From the NCBI GenBank assembly GCA_963757125.1, contig CAVWQP010000009.1, forward strand, positions 1,426,001 through 1,490,000: a stretch of 64,000 nt of DNA, read 5' to 3'. The DNA comes from CAVVSD01 sp963757125. Its GTDB lineage: Bacteria; Actinomycetota; Thermoleophilia; Solirubrobacterales; Solirubrobacteraceae. A model generated the notes under the pieces. The model was not told the origin of the DNA and made no database searches. It saw only the letters and a list, made by a program, of their open reading frames with translations. The position numbers and the translations under genes are program-made. Positions 18,032-26,725 of this stretch are shown piece by piece. The stretch's first letter is position 1; each line of letters starts with the position of its first letter.

Positions 18032-19498
18032 ATGGGCGTACGCACGGGTCAGGAGTACATCGACCGCCTCGCAGCATCCACCCCGACGATCGAGATCGGG
18101 GGCGAGCGGGTCACGAGCAACATCCCGGAGCACCCCGCGTTCCGCAACGTGGTCAACACGTACGCGCAGCTGTACGACCTGCAGCACTCCGAGCCCGACG
18201 TCCTGACCTACGAGTCGCCGACGTCCGGCGAGCAGGTCGGCACGTCCTTCCTCGTCCCGCGCACGCACGAGGACCTCGTGACGCGCCGCGCCGGCTTCAA
18301 GCGCTGGGCCGACCACAGCCTCGGCACCCTCGGCCGCACGGGCGACTACCTCAACAGCGCGCTCATGGCCCTCAGCGAGGCGCAGGGCTACTTCGCCCAG
18401 GCCGACCCGGCGTACGGCGAGAACGCGCGCCGCTACTACGAGAAGGTCCGCGAGGAGGACCTCCTCACGACGCACACGCTCATCCCGCCGCAGGCCAACC
18501 GCAGCGTCGGCGCAGCCCAGCAGGTCGACGGCCGCACGCTCGGCGCGCACGTCGTCTCCGAGGACGACAACGGCATCGTGATCCGCGGCGCGCGCATGCT
18601 CGCGACGATCGGCCCGACGGCCGACGAGCTGCTCGTCTTCCCCTCCACGGTCCTGAAGGGCACGCCCGAGGACGCTCCGTACTCCTTCGCGTTCGCGATC
18701 AGCTGCGACGCCCCGGGACTCCGCTTCGTCTGCCGCGAGGGCATGGACTACGGCCGCTCGCACTTCGACCACCCGCTCGCGTCGCGCTTCGAGGAGATGG
18801 ACGCGCTCGTCGTCTTCGACGATGTCCACGTCCCGTGGGAGCGCGTCTTCATGCACGGGCACCCGCAGCTGTGCAACTCCTTCTACGCCGACACGTCCGC
18901 GGTCGTCCACATGACCCACCAGGTCGCGACGCGCACGACGGCCAAGACCGAGGCGATCCTCGGGCTCATCTCGCTCATGACCGAGGCGATCGGCATCGAG
19001 AAGTTCCAGCACGTCCAGGAGGACGTCGCGGAGACGATCGTGGCACTCGAGGTCCTCAAGGGCCTGGTGCGCGCCGCCGAGGCCGACGCGACGCTCAACG
19101 AGTTCGGCGTCATGACGCCGGCCTGGGGCCCGCTGAACGCCGCGCGCAACTGGTACCCGAAGGTCTACCAGCGCTTCCCCGAGATCCTGCGCAAGCTCGG
19201 CGCCAGCGGCCTGATGACGCTGCCGACCGAGGCCGACATCGAGGGTCCCGCCGCCGGCGACATCGAGGACTACCTCCAGTCCGCCGCCCGCTCGGGGCCG
19301 GAGCGCGTGCGCCTGTTCCGCCTGGCCTGGGACCTGTCGATCTCCGCCTTCGGCGGCCGTCAGACGCTCTACGAGTACTACTTCTTCGGCGATCCGGTCC
19401 GCATGGCGGGCGCGCTCGTCGGCTCCTACGACCGCGAGCCCTACAAGGAGCGCATCAACGAGTTCCTGCACCGCGCGGACGTCGAGGTCCTCGCGTAG
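18032..19498 (+). CDS. hpaB: 4-hydroxyphenylacetate 3-monooxygenase, oxygenase component
   Basis: HpaB hydroxylates 4-hydroxyphenylacetate to homoprotocatechuate, the HpaD substrate, using FADH2 from HpaC. The 488 residues show the acyl-CoA-dehydrogenase-like fold of this family: RTGQEYIDRL near the start, HTLIPPQANRSVG, GARMLATIGPTADE, the FDDVHVPWERVF strand and the C-terminal helical GGRQTLYEYYFFGDPVR. A clear ribosome-binding site (AGGAGGAGAG) precedes ATG 18032. Related enzymes hydroxylate chlorophenols or 4-nitrophenol, but the flanking hpaC, hpaD and hpaE support the name. The 3' end converges on an IclR gene with a 4-nt gap. Confidence 0.95.
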   Translation: MGVRTGQEYIDRLAASTPTIEIGGERVTSNIPEHPAFRNVVNTYAQLYDLQHSEPDVLTYESPTSGEQVGTSFLVPRTHEDLVTRRAGFKRWADHSLGTLGRTGDYLNSALMALSEAQGYFAQADPAYGENARRYYEKVREEDLLTTHTLIPPQANRSVGAAQQVDGRTLGAHVVSEDDNGIVIRGARMLATIGPTADELLVFPSTVLKGTPEDAPYSFAFAISCDAPGLRFVCREGMDYGRSHFDHPLASRFEEMDALVVFDDVHVPWERVFMHGHPQLCNSFYADTSAVVHMTHQVATRTTAKTEAILGLISLMTEAIGIEKFQHVQEDVAETIVALEVLKGLVRAAEADATLNEFGVMTPAWGPLNAARNWYPKVYQRFPEILRKLGASGLMTLPTEADIEGPAAGDIEDYLQSAARSGPERVRLFRLAWDLSISAFGGRQTLYEYYFFGDPVRMAGALVGSYDREPYKERINEFLHRADVEVLA

Positions 19499-19502
19499 AC
19501 GC

Positions 19503-20201
19503 TCAGCCGATGGCGGCCGCGATCGCCTCTGCGGCCGCCATCACCTGGTGACCGGCGGCGACGTCGTCGCGCTGGTTCAGCCACACGGCGCTGATCGCGG
19601 CCTGGGCGTCGCCCTCGCCGGTGTGGATCGGCGCGCCGACGCCGGTCGTCCCCCGCAGCAGCTCGCCGCTGGACGTGGCCCAGCCGCGCATGCGCGCATC
19701 GGTCACGGCCGGCCGCTCGCCGGGCAGCGGCGCGCTGCCCGCGAGGATCGCGATCCCGGACGCGGCGACGTCGAGCGAGTGGCGCAGGCCGGCGCGGTAC
19801 ATGATGTGCATGTCGGTCGCCCGCGGCTCGACGACGAGCAGCACGAGCGCCTCGTCCGCGTCGCGGATCGTCAGCGCCGTCGTCGCCTCCATCTCGTCGG
19901 CGAGGCGCTGGAGCTCGGGTCGCGCAGCCGTCTGCAGCCGCGAGCGCACCCTGCTGGCCAGCTCGATGAGCCCGACCCCGAGCGTGTGGCGCCCCTCCGC
20001 GTCGCGCACGACGAAACGCTGCTCGAGCAGCGGCCCGAGCAGCCGGTAGATACCGGCGCGGTGCGTCTCCATCTCCGCGGCGAGCGCGGACACCGACAGC
20101 CCGTCCGGGTGCTGGCCGAGCACGCGCAGCACCCGCAGGCCGCGCTCGAGCGTCAGCGAGTGGTTCGCGGACGAGGCGGTCCGTTCGGGCGTGCTGCTCA
20201 C
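19503..20201 (-). CDS. IclR-family transcriptional regulator
   Basis: The 232-residue protein has an N-terminal winged helix-turn-helix (about 12-75: SLTLERGLRVLRVLGQ, LSVSALAAEMETHRAGIYRLL) and an IclR effector domain (about 85-230) with the family's small-molecule pocket. Regulators of this family commonly control aromatic-acid catabolism, so it probably regulates the adjoining hpa genes. GTG 20201 is preceded by TAGTGT at 7 nt, suggesting its own leaderless promoter. The effector is unknown. Confidence 0.88.
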   Translation of the reverse strand: MSSTPERTASSANHSLTLERGLRVLRVLGQHPDGLSVSALAAEMETHRAGIYRLLGPLLEQRFVVRDAEGRHTLGVGLIELASRVRSRLQTAARPELQRLADEMEATTALTIRDADEALVLLVVEPRATDMHIMYRAGLRHSLDVAASGIAILAGSAPLPGERPAVTDARMRGWATSSGELLRGTTGVGAPIHTGEGDAQAAISAVWLNQRDDVAAGHQVMAAAEAIAAAIG

Positions 20202-20221
20202 ATAGCGGACACTATCGGCGG

Positions 20222-21397
20222 CTAGGCGGGATCGGCCGCCGGCGCGACGAGGAACTCGTCCGCCAGCGCCTCGACGAGCCCGCCAAGGCCGCCGTGCTCC
20301 TCGGCCAGCCGCCGTTGTCGCCCGTCCGCGCCGTCGGCGGCGATGTCGGCGACCGCCGCGAGCTCGGCGGCGCACCCGAGGTCCTCCGCGTGCGGCGCGC
20401 ACACGTCGATGACCGAGCCCAGGAGCTCGGCCACGTCGATCCGCTGGGCGGTCACGGGATCGACGAAGCGCGCGTGGACGCCGTCGCGCGTCGCGAGGAA
20501 GCGGTTCTCGTCGAGCACCTCCTGGGCGTGGATCGCCTTCTCGGACGCGAGGCCCTCGGTCGCCTCCACGCGCGCGAGGGACTGCACGAGCGCGACGAGC
20601 GGCCCGACGCGGTCCAGCCGGGACTGCGCGTCCATGATCCGGATCTCGATCGTGCCGAAGCGCGGCTGGGGGCGGACGTCCCACCAGATGTAGGTCGCGT
20701 CGGGCATCGTGTCCGTGCGGATGAGGAGGTCGACGATGTCGGCCCACTCGCCGAAGTCCTTGAACGCTCGCGGGATGCCCACGCGCGGGAACGCCTGGAA
20801 CAGCGGCGTGCGCGCCGACGCCAGGCCGGTGTCGCGGCCCTGCCAGAACGGCGAGTTCGCCGACAGGGCCAGCAGGAGCGGCAGGTGGACGCGCATGCGG
20901 TTGGCGACGCGGATCGCGACCTCCGGGTCGGGCAGCCCGACGTGCACGTGCAGCGCGAACGTCGGCTCGCGCCGCGCGAGCGCGCGCACGGACCCCATGA
21001 CCTCCTGGTGGCGGGCACCGGGCGCGACGACCATCTCGTCCCACACCGCGAACGGATGCGTCCCCGCGACGCCGGCCGTCAGGTCGAGGCCGTGCAGCAG
21101 GCTCGAGATGTCCTCACGCAGCGTCCCGAGCTCGTCGATCGCGGCCCCCACGGAGTCGTGGACGCCGGTCGTCAGCTCGACGGCCGCGGAGTGCGTCTCC
21201 GAGCTCACGCTCGTGCGCATGGCGTCGGGCAGCGCCTCGAGCACGTCCTCGATCGACTGGGCCAGCGCGCCGCCCCGCGGCTGGAGCAGCATGACCTCCT
21301 CCTCGACCCCGACCGTGTACGGCGGCCATGATCGGTCCGCGCGCCAGGCCCACCACGGCTCCTCGGCCGCTATGCCACCGCCTCCACGCCCTGCCAC
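20222..21397 (-). CDS. carboxylate-amine ligase, GCS2 (YbdK/glutamate-cysteine ligase type 2) family
   Basis: A 391-residue ATP-dependent ligase with the family opening TVGVEEEVMLLQP (catalytic acidic cluster), ETHSAAVELTTGVH, HVHVGLPDPE, LSANSPFWQGRDTGL and FGTIEIRIMDAQS. GCS2 proteins form gamma-glutamyl-type amide bonds; some make gamma-glutamylcysteine for mycothiol- or ergothioneine-like thiols, others have no known substrate. The start is uncertain: GTG 21397 is the nearest acceptable codon and lies about 28 nt inside the preceding gene. The stop is 21 nt before the IclR start. Pairing with a gamma-glutamyl hydrolase suggests an N-glutamyl intermediate. Confidence 0.82.
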   Translation of the reverse strand: MAGRGGGGIAAEEPWWAWRADRSWPPYTVGVEEEVMLLQPRGGALAQSIEDVLEALPDAMRTSVSSETHSAAVELTTGVHDSVGAAIDELGTLREDISSLLHGLDLTAGVAGTHPFAVWDEMVVAPGARHQEVMGSVRALARREPTFALHVHVGLPDPEVAIRVANRMRVHLPLLLALSANSPFWQGRDTGLASARTPLFQAFPRVGIPRAFKDFGEWADIVDLLIRTDTMPDATYIWWDVRPQPRFGTIEIRIMDAQSRLDRVGPLVALVQSLARVEATEGLASEKAIHAQEVLDENRFLATRDGVHARFVDPVTAQRIDVAELLGSVIDVCAPHAEDLGCAAELAAVADIAADGADGRQRRLAEEHGGLGGLVEALADEFLVAPAADPA

Positions 21398-22161
21398 TCC
21401 GCTGCCTCGCCGACGAACGCGGCGAGCAGGTCGGCCTGCACGGGTTGGGACTCGGAGAGGCTCTCGGCGTGCCACTGCACGCCGACGACGAACCGGGCGG
21501 TCGGATCCTCGACCGTCTCGATGACGCCGTCGGGTGCCCAGCCGACGGGACGCAGGCCGCTGCCGAGGCGGTCGATCGCCTGGTGGTGGAAGGAGTTGAC
21601 CTCGATCGCCGTCGCGGCGGCGATCCGCGCGATGCGCGAGCCCTCGGCGAGGCGCACCGCGTGGGTGGGCACCCTGCCCGCCTCCTCCTGGCGGTGGGAG
21701 AGCCCACCCGGGCGCTCGCTGGGCAGGTCCTGCACGAGCGTGCCGCCGCGCGCCACGTTCAGCGCCTGCATGCCGCGGCAGATGGCGAGGATCGGCAGGC
21801 CGCGCCGCTCGGCCGCGCGGATGAGCGCCAGCTCGAACGCGTCGATCTCGCGCTCGGTCGGCCCGAGGGCCGGGTGCGGCTCCTGGCCGTACGTCTCCGG
21901 ATGCAGGTCGGGGCCGCCGGTGAGCAGCAGCCCGTCGAGCCGCGCGACGAGCAGATCGATGACCTCCGGCAGCAGCGGCGGGAGGATCACCGGCATCGCG
22001 CCCGCGCGCTCCAGCGACTGCGGGTAGGTCAGCCCGAGTGCGAGCTCGCGCATCGGCGGCTCGGACTGCGCCTGCCGGCGCGCGGCCTCGGGCATGCGCA
22101 GCTCGGACGTCGTGAGACCGATGAGCGGCCGGAGATGCGCTGCTGGACGGACTGACCTCAC
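21370..22161 (-). CDS. class I glutamine-amidotransferase-like gamma-glutamyl hydrolase (peptidase C26/PuuD type)
   Basis: The 263-residue protein has the C26 fold with the nucleophile Cys in ILAICRGMQALNVARGG, an oxyanion-side LLTGGPDLHPETYG and the His/Glu pair in VGVQWHAESL. PuuD in E. coli hydrolyses gamma-glutamyl-GABA in putrescine breakdown; actinobacterial members cleave related gamma-glutamyl amides. I chose GTG 22161, ten residues before the PLIGLTTSE strand; ATG 22203 would add 14 basic residues. No clear ribosome-binding site supports either. It overlaps the downstream ligase gene by about 28 nt. Confidence 0.8.
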   Translation of the reverse strand: MRSVRPAAHLRPLIGLTTSELRMPEAARRQAQSEPPMRELALGLTYPQSLERAGAMPVILPPLLPEVIDLLVARLDGLLLTGGPDLHPETYGQEPHPALGPTEREIDAFELALIRAAERRGLPILAICRGMQALNVARGGTLVQDLPSERPGGLSHRQEEAGRVPTHAVRLAEGSRIARIAAATAIEVNSFHHQAIDRLGSGLRPVGWAPDGVIETVEDPTARFVVGVQWHAESLSESQPVQADLLAAFVGEAAEWQGVEAVA

Positions 22162-22231
22162 ACGCGCATTGTGCAGGTACTTCCGGCGACGTGTCTTGGA
22201 CATTCGTCGAAAACGTCACGAGCGGGGGTGG

Positions 22232-22274
22232 CCCCCCGGTCGAACCTGCTCGATTCACGCCCCCGACCGGGGGG
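22232..22274. promoter_or_regulatory. 11-bp perfect inverted repeat upstream of the sugar ABC operon
   Basis: CCCCCCGGTCG at 22232-22242 is perfectly complementary to CGACCGGGGGG at 22264-22274, with a 21-nt spacer. It ends 13 nt before the ATG of the binding-protein gene, in the 126-bp divergent gap. It could be a regulator site or a leader hairpin limiting ribosome access; the sequence does not distinguish these. Confidence 0.45.
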
Positions 22275-22287
22275 TATGTGCGGGGCC

Positions 22288-23529
22288 ATGAGGGTCCGGG
22301 GGGTGGTCACCGCGCTGGTGGCTGGGCTCATGCTCGCAATCGGCGCATGCGGTGGGGAGAGCAGTTCTGGGACGGTCACGCTCAATTTCTGGGCGTACAA
22401 CGAGCCCGGAGGGACGTTCCGTGCGGCGGCAGATCGCTGCACCGCGGCGTCCGACGGCCGGTACCGCATCGAGTTCAACGCACTGGGCAACGATCCGAAC
22501 ACCCAGCGCCAGGCGCTCGTCCGCAGACTCGCGGCGGGCGACTCGTCCATCGACATCATGAGCATGGACGTCATCTGGACGGCGGAGTTCGCCGAGGCAG
22601 GCTGGATCCTGCCGTTCCCCGACGACGTGGCGGCCCAGATCAAGGACGGGACGCTGAAGGGGCCGCTGGACACGGCGACCTACAAGGGCAAGCTCTACGG
22701 CGCGCCGGCGAACTCGAACACGCAGCTGCTCTGGTACCGCAAGGACCTGGTGCAGACGCCGCCCAAGACGTGGTCGGAGATGATCGACATGGCGGTCAAG
22801 ATGCCGAAGGCCGGCCGCATCGAGATCCAGGGCGACGCCTACGAGGGCTACACCGTCTGGTTCAACTCGCTCATCCAGTCCGCGGGCGGCCAGATCCTCG
22901 AGTCGCCGACGAAGGTCGCCATGCCCGAGGGGCCGACGAAGGCGGCGCTCGGCGTCATCCAGAAGCTCGCGACGTCGAAGGCGGCGGACCCGTCTCTGCC
23001 GGCCCAGCGCGAGGACCAGAACCGCCTCGCATTCGAGACCGGGGACGCGGCGTTCCAGGTGAACTACCCGTTCATCTATCCGAGCGCCCGGGACAACAAG
23101 GCGCCGATCTTCAAGGACATCGCGTGGGCGCCGTATCCGGCGGTCGACGCCGACAAGCCCTCGCGTGCGCCGATCGGCGGCTTCAACTGGGGCGTCGGCG
23201 GCAACACGAAGCACCGGGCCGAGGCGTTCGCCGCGGCGGCGTGCATGCGCAACGAGCAGAACCAGCGTGACTTCGCCCTGAAGGGCGGGCTCCCGCCGAC
23301 GCTCGAGAAGCTGTACGACGACCCCTCGTTCAAGAAGGAGTACCCCTTCGGCGACGCGATCCGGACCTCGCTGCAGACCGCCGCGGTGCGACCGCGCACG
23401 CCCGTGTACTCGGACGTGTCCCAGGCGATCTTCACGACCCTGCATCCTCCGAAGAGCGTGACGCCCGAGGAGTGGAAGGCCCTGCGCGACAAGGTCCAGA
23501 AGGCACTCGAGGGGGAGGCGCTGCTGTGA
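22288..23529 (+). CDS. sugar ABC transporter substrate-binding lipoprotein
   Basis: The 413-residue family-1 solute-binding protein has a lipoprotein signal peptide with lipobox AIGACG (Cys about residue 20). The mature part opens TLNFWAYNEPGG and includes ALVRRLAAGDSSIDIMSMDVIW, APANSNTQLLWYRKDL and PIGGFNWGVG, typical of trehalose/maltose-type binding proteins such as LpqY and ThuE. It captures a sugar or oligosaccharide outside the membrane for the two downstream permeases. ATG 22288 gives a normal signal peptide; an upstream in-frame ATG would add four residues. The stop overlaps the next GTG. Confidence 0.92.
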   Translation: MRVRGVVTALVAGLMLAIGACGGESSSGTVTLNFWAYNEPGGTFRAAADRCTAASDGRYRIEFNALGNDPNTQRQALVRRLAAGDSSIDIMSMDVIWTAEFAEAGWILPFPDDVAAQIKDGTLKGPLDTATYKGKLYGAPANSNTQLLWYRKDLVQTPPKTWSEMIDMAVKMPKAGRIEIQGDAYEGYTVWFNSLIQSAGGQILESPTKVAMPEGPTKAALGVIQKLATSKAADPSLPAQREDQNRLAFETGDAAFQVNYPFIYPSARDNKAPIFKDIAWAPYPAVDADKPSRAPIGGFNWGVGGNTKHRAEAFAAAACMRNEQNQRDFALKGGLPPTLEKLYDDPSFKKEYPFGDAIRTSLQTAAVRPRTPVYSDVSQAIFTTLHPPKSVTPEEWKALRDKVQKALEGEALL

Positions 23530-24473
23530 GCGACACGACGACGACCTCCACCACCACGGGGTCGGACTTCGAGAAGGCGCGCAAGAAGCACGTCAGCGAG
23601 CGGGCCAGAGCGGAGCGCCGACTCGGCCTCATGCTCGTCACGCCGGCGGCGATCGTCATGCTCGCCGTCACGGCGTACCCGATCCTGTACGCGGTCTGGC
23701 TGTCGCTGCAGCGCTCGGACCTGCGCTTCCCGGACGACAGCGAGTTCGTCGGGCTCGGCAACTACATCACGGTGCTCTCGTCGAGCCTGTGGTGGTCGGA
23801 CCTCGGCCGCACCGTGCTCATCATGGTCGTGTCCGTGGGCATCGAGCTCGTGCTGGGCATGCTGCTCGCGCTCGTCATGCACCGCGCTCTGGTCGGTCGC
23901 GGCCTCGTTCGAACCTCATCGCTCATCCCGTACGGCATCGTGACCGTGGTCGCCGCGTTCGCGTGGCGGCTCGCCTTCTCGAAGGCGGACGGCGGGTTCG
24001 TGCCGGCGCTCTTCGGCTGGGAGACCGATCCACTGACCCAGACCTGGCCGACGATCGGCATCGCGATCCTGGCGGAGGTCTGGAAGACGACGCCTTTCAT
24101 GGCGCTCCTGCTGCTCGCGGGGTTGTCGCTCGTCCCCGACGAGCTGCACGAGGCCGCGCGCGTGGACGGGGCAAGCGCATGGCAGCGGTTCTGGAAGATC
24201 ACGATCCCGCTCATGAAGATCCCGATCCTCGTCGCGCTGCTGTTCCGCACGCTCGACGCGTTCCGGATCTTCGACTCGATCTACATCCTGTCCAACACGG
24301 GTCAGAACCGGGATGTGGAGACGGTGTCCATCCTGGGCTACAACCAGTTGCTCAACCAGCTGAACCTCGGGTTGGGCTCGGCGATATCCGTGCTGATCTT
24401 CATCTGCGTGGCGATCATCGCCGCCTTCTTCATCAAGGGCTTCGGCCTGCAGACGAGCGGGGAGAGGAGCTGA
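23526..24473 (+). CDS. sugar ABC transporter permease, MalF/UgpA type
   Basis: A 315-residue inner-membrane permease. After a polar Thr-rich N-terminus of about 35 residues come six predicted helices. The cytoplasmic coupling loop has the EAA motif ELHEAARVDGASAWQRFWKITIPLM, which docks on the ATPase. The last part contains TLDAFRIFDSIYILSNTG, typical of MalF-like partners. It pairs with the next gene to form the membrane channel. The GTG start overlaps the binding-protein stop (GTGA). Confidence 0.94.
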   Translation: MSDTTTTSTTTGSDFEKARKKHVSERARAERRLGLMLVTPAAIVMLAVTAYPILYAVWLSLQRSDLRFPDDSEFVGLGNYITVLSSSLWWSDLGRTVLIMVVSVGIELVLGMLLALVMHRALVGRGLVRTSSLIPYGIVTVVAAFAWRLAFSKADGGFVPALFGWETDPLTQTWPTIGIAILAEVWKTTPFMALLLLAGLSLVPDELHEAARVDGASAWQRFWKITIPLMKIPILVALLFRTLDAFRIFDSIYILSNTGQNRDVETVSILGYNQLLNQLNLGLGSAISVLIFICVAIIAAFFIKGFGLQTSGERS

Positions 24474-24474
24474 C

Positions 24475-25296
24475 ATGGACCGCAAGATCGGGCGGTGGGT
24501 GGCGGCCGACGCCATCGTCCTCGTGTTCGCCCTGTTCCCCGTCCTGTGGATCATCTCCCTGTCGCTGAAGACGCCGGCGACGGTGGCCGACGGGCGACTC
24601 CTCCCGTCGGAGTTCTCCTTCGACAACTACCAGGGCATCTTCGAGCAGGGCGTCTTCACCGACGCCCTGCGCAACTCGATCGGCATCGCGCTGATCTCGA
24701 CCCTCATCGCGGTCGCGATCGCAGCCCTCGCGGCGTACGCGATCGCGCGCCTGCAGTTCCCGGGCAAGAGCCTGATCCTCCTGAGCGCGCTCGCGATCGC
24801 GATGTTCCCGCCGATCTCGATCGTCGGGCCGCTCTACAAGGTGTGGGCGAGCGTGGGTCTCTACGACACGTGGCTCGGCCTGATCATCCCGTACATGACG
24901 TTCACGCTGCCGCTGGCGATCTACACGCTGAGCGCGTTCTTCCGGGAGATCCCGTGGGAGCTCGAACAGGCGGCGCAGGTCGACGGCGCGACACCCGCGC
25001 AGGCGTTCCGCAAGATCATCCTGCCGCTGGCGGCGCCGGGCGTGTTCACGACGATGATCCTCGTGTTCATCTTCGCGTGGAACGACTTCGTCTTCGCGGT
25101 CTCGCTGACGTCGACGTCGGCGGCGCAGACGGTGCCCGCGGCTATCTCGCAGTTCCCGGGCGCATCGCAGTTCCAGCAGCCGACGGGCTCGATCGCGGCA
25201 GCCGCCGTGATCGTGACGATCCCGATCATCATCATGGTGCTCCTCTTCCAGCGGCGGATCGTGGCGGGGCTCACGGCCGGCGCGGTGAAGGGCTAG
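24475..25296 (+). CDS. sugar ABC transporter permease, MalG/UgpE type
   Basis: A 273-residue permease with about six transmembrane helices and the EAA loop ELEQAAQVDGATPAQAFRKI. The segment FIFAWNDFVFAVSLTSTSAAQTVP and the C-terminal LFQRRIVAGLTAGAVKG are standard MalG-type endings. It starts one base after the previous stop, with GGAGAGG as the ribosome-binding site inside the preceding gene. Confidence 0.94.
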   Translation: MDRKIGRWVAADAIVLVFALFPVLWIISLSLKTPATVADGRLLPSEFSFDNYQGIFEQGVFTDALRNSIGIALISTLIAVAIAALAAYAIARLQFPGKSLILLSALAIAMFPPISIVGPLYKVWASVGLYDTWLGLIIPYMTFTLPLAIYTLSAFFREIPWELEQAAQVDGATPAQAFRKIILPLAAPGVFTTMILVFIFAWNDFVFAVSLTSTSAAQTVPAAISQFPGASQFQQPTGSIAAAAVIVTIPIIIMVLLFQRRIVAGLTAGAVKG

Positions 25297-25305
25297 GAGG
25301 CAGAC

Positions 25306-26475
<1,170 letters not shown>

Positions 26476-26483
26476 GCGACCAG

Positions 26484-26540
26484 CCGCGGCGCCCGTCCGC
26501 AGGGACGCGGGCGCCGCGGTTGCCGTCCCGCAGGACGGCA
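26484..26540 (+). terminator. two tandem hairpins after the sugar ABC operon
   Basis: The first hairpin pairs CCGCGGCGCCCG (from 26484) with CGGGCGCCGCGG (to 26519), a 12-bp perfect stem. The second, 26521-26540, is TGCCGTCC with loop CGCA and GGACGGCA. They lie right after the ATPase stop and before the next promoter. There is no long U-tract, as is usual in such GC-rich genomes. Confidence 0.7.
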
Positions 26541-26609
26541 TGGAATCCTCCTGTTGCACCTGATCCCGCACCGTCGCGCCGAGATCGTCAGATCGTCGGA
26601 CCGAGGGCC

Positions 26610-26639
26610 TTGACACTCCGCGAAGTTCGCGAGTAGCGT
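26610..26639 (+). promoter_or_regulatory. strong promoter of the Liv operon with a palindromic operator in the spacer
   Basis: TTGACA (26610-26615) and TAGCGT (26634-26639) are separated by 18 bp. The spacer carries a perfect 13-bp palindrome CGCGAAGTTCGCG (26619-26631), placed where a bound repressor would block RNA polymerase. The expected start is near 26646, giving about 80 nt of leader with hairpins, including GGGGGA/TCCCCC at 26678-26698. An AGGAGGAGG ribosome-binding site is at 26712-26720. Confidence 0.7.
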
Positions 26640-26725
26640 CCGTTCTCCGTACCGCTGTGCGCTCAGCGAACGGGAGAGGGGGACTGAGGAGTTCCCCCGC
26701 GTGTCATTCCCAGGAGGAGGATCAG

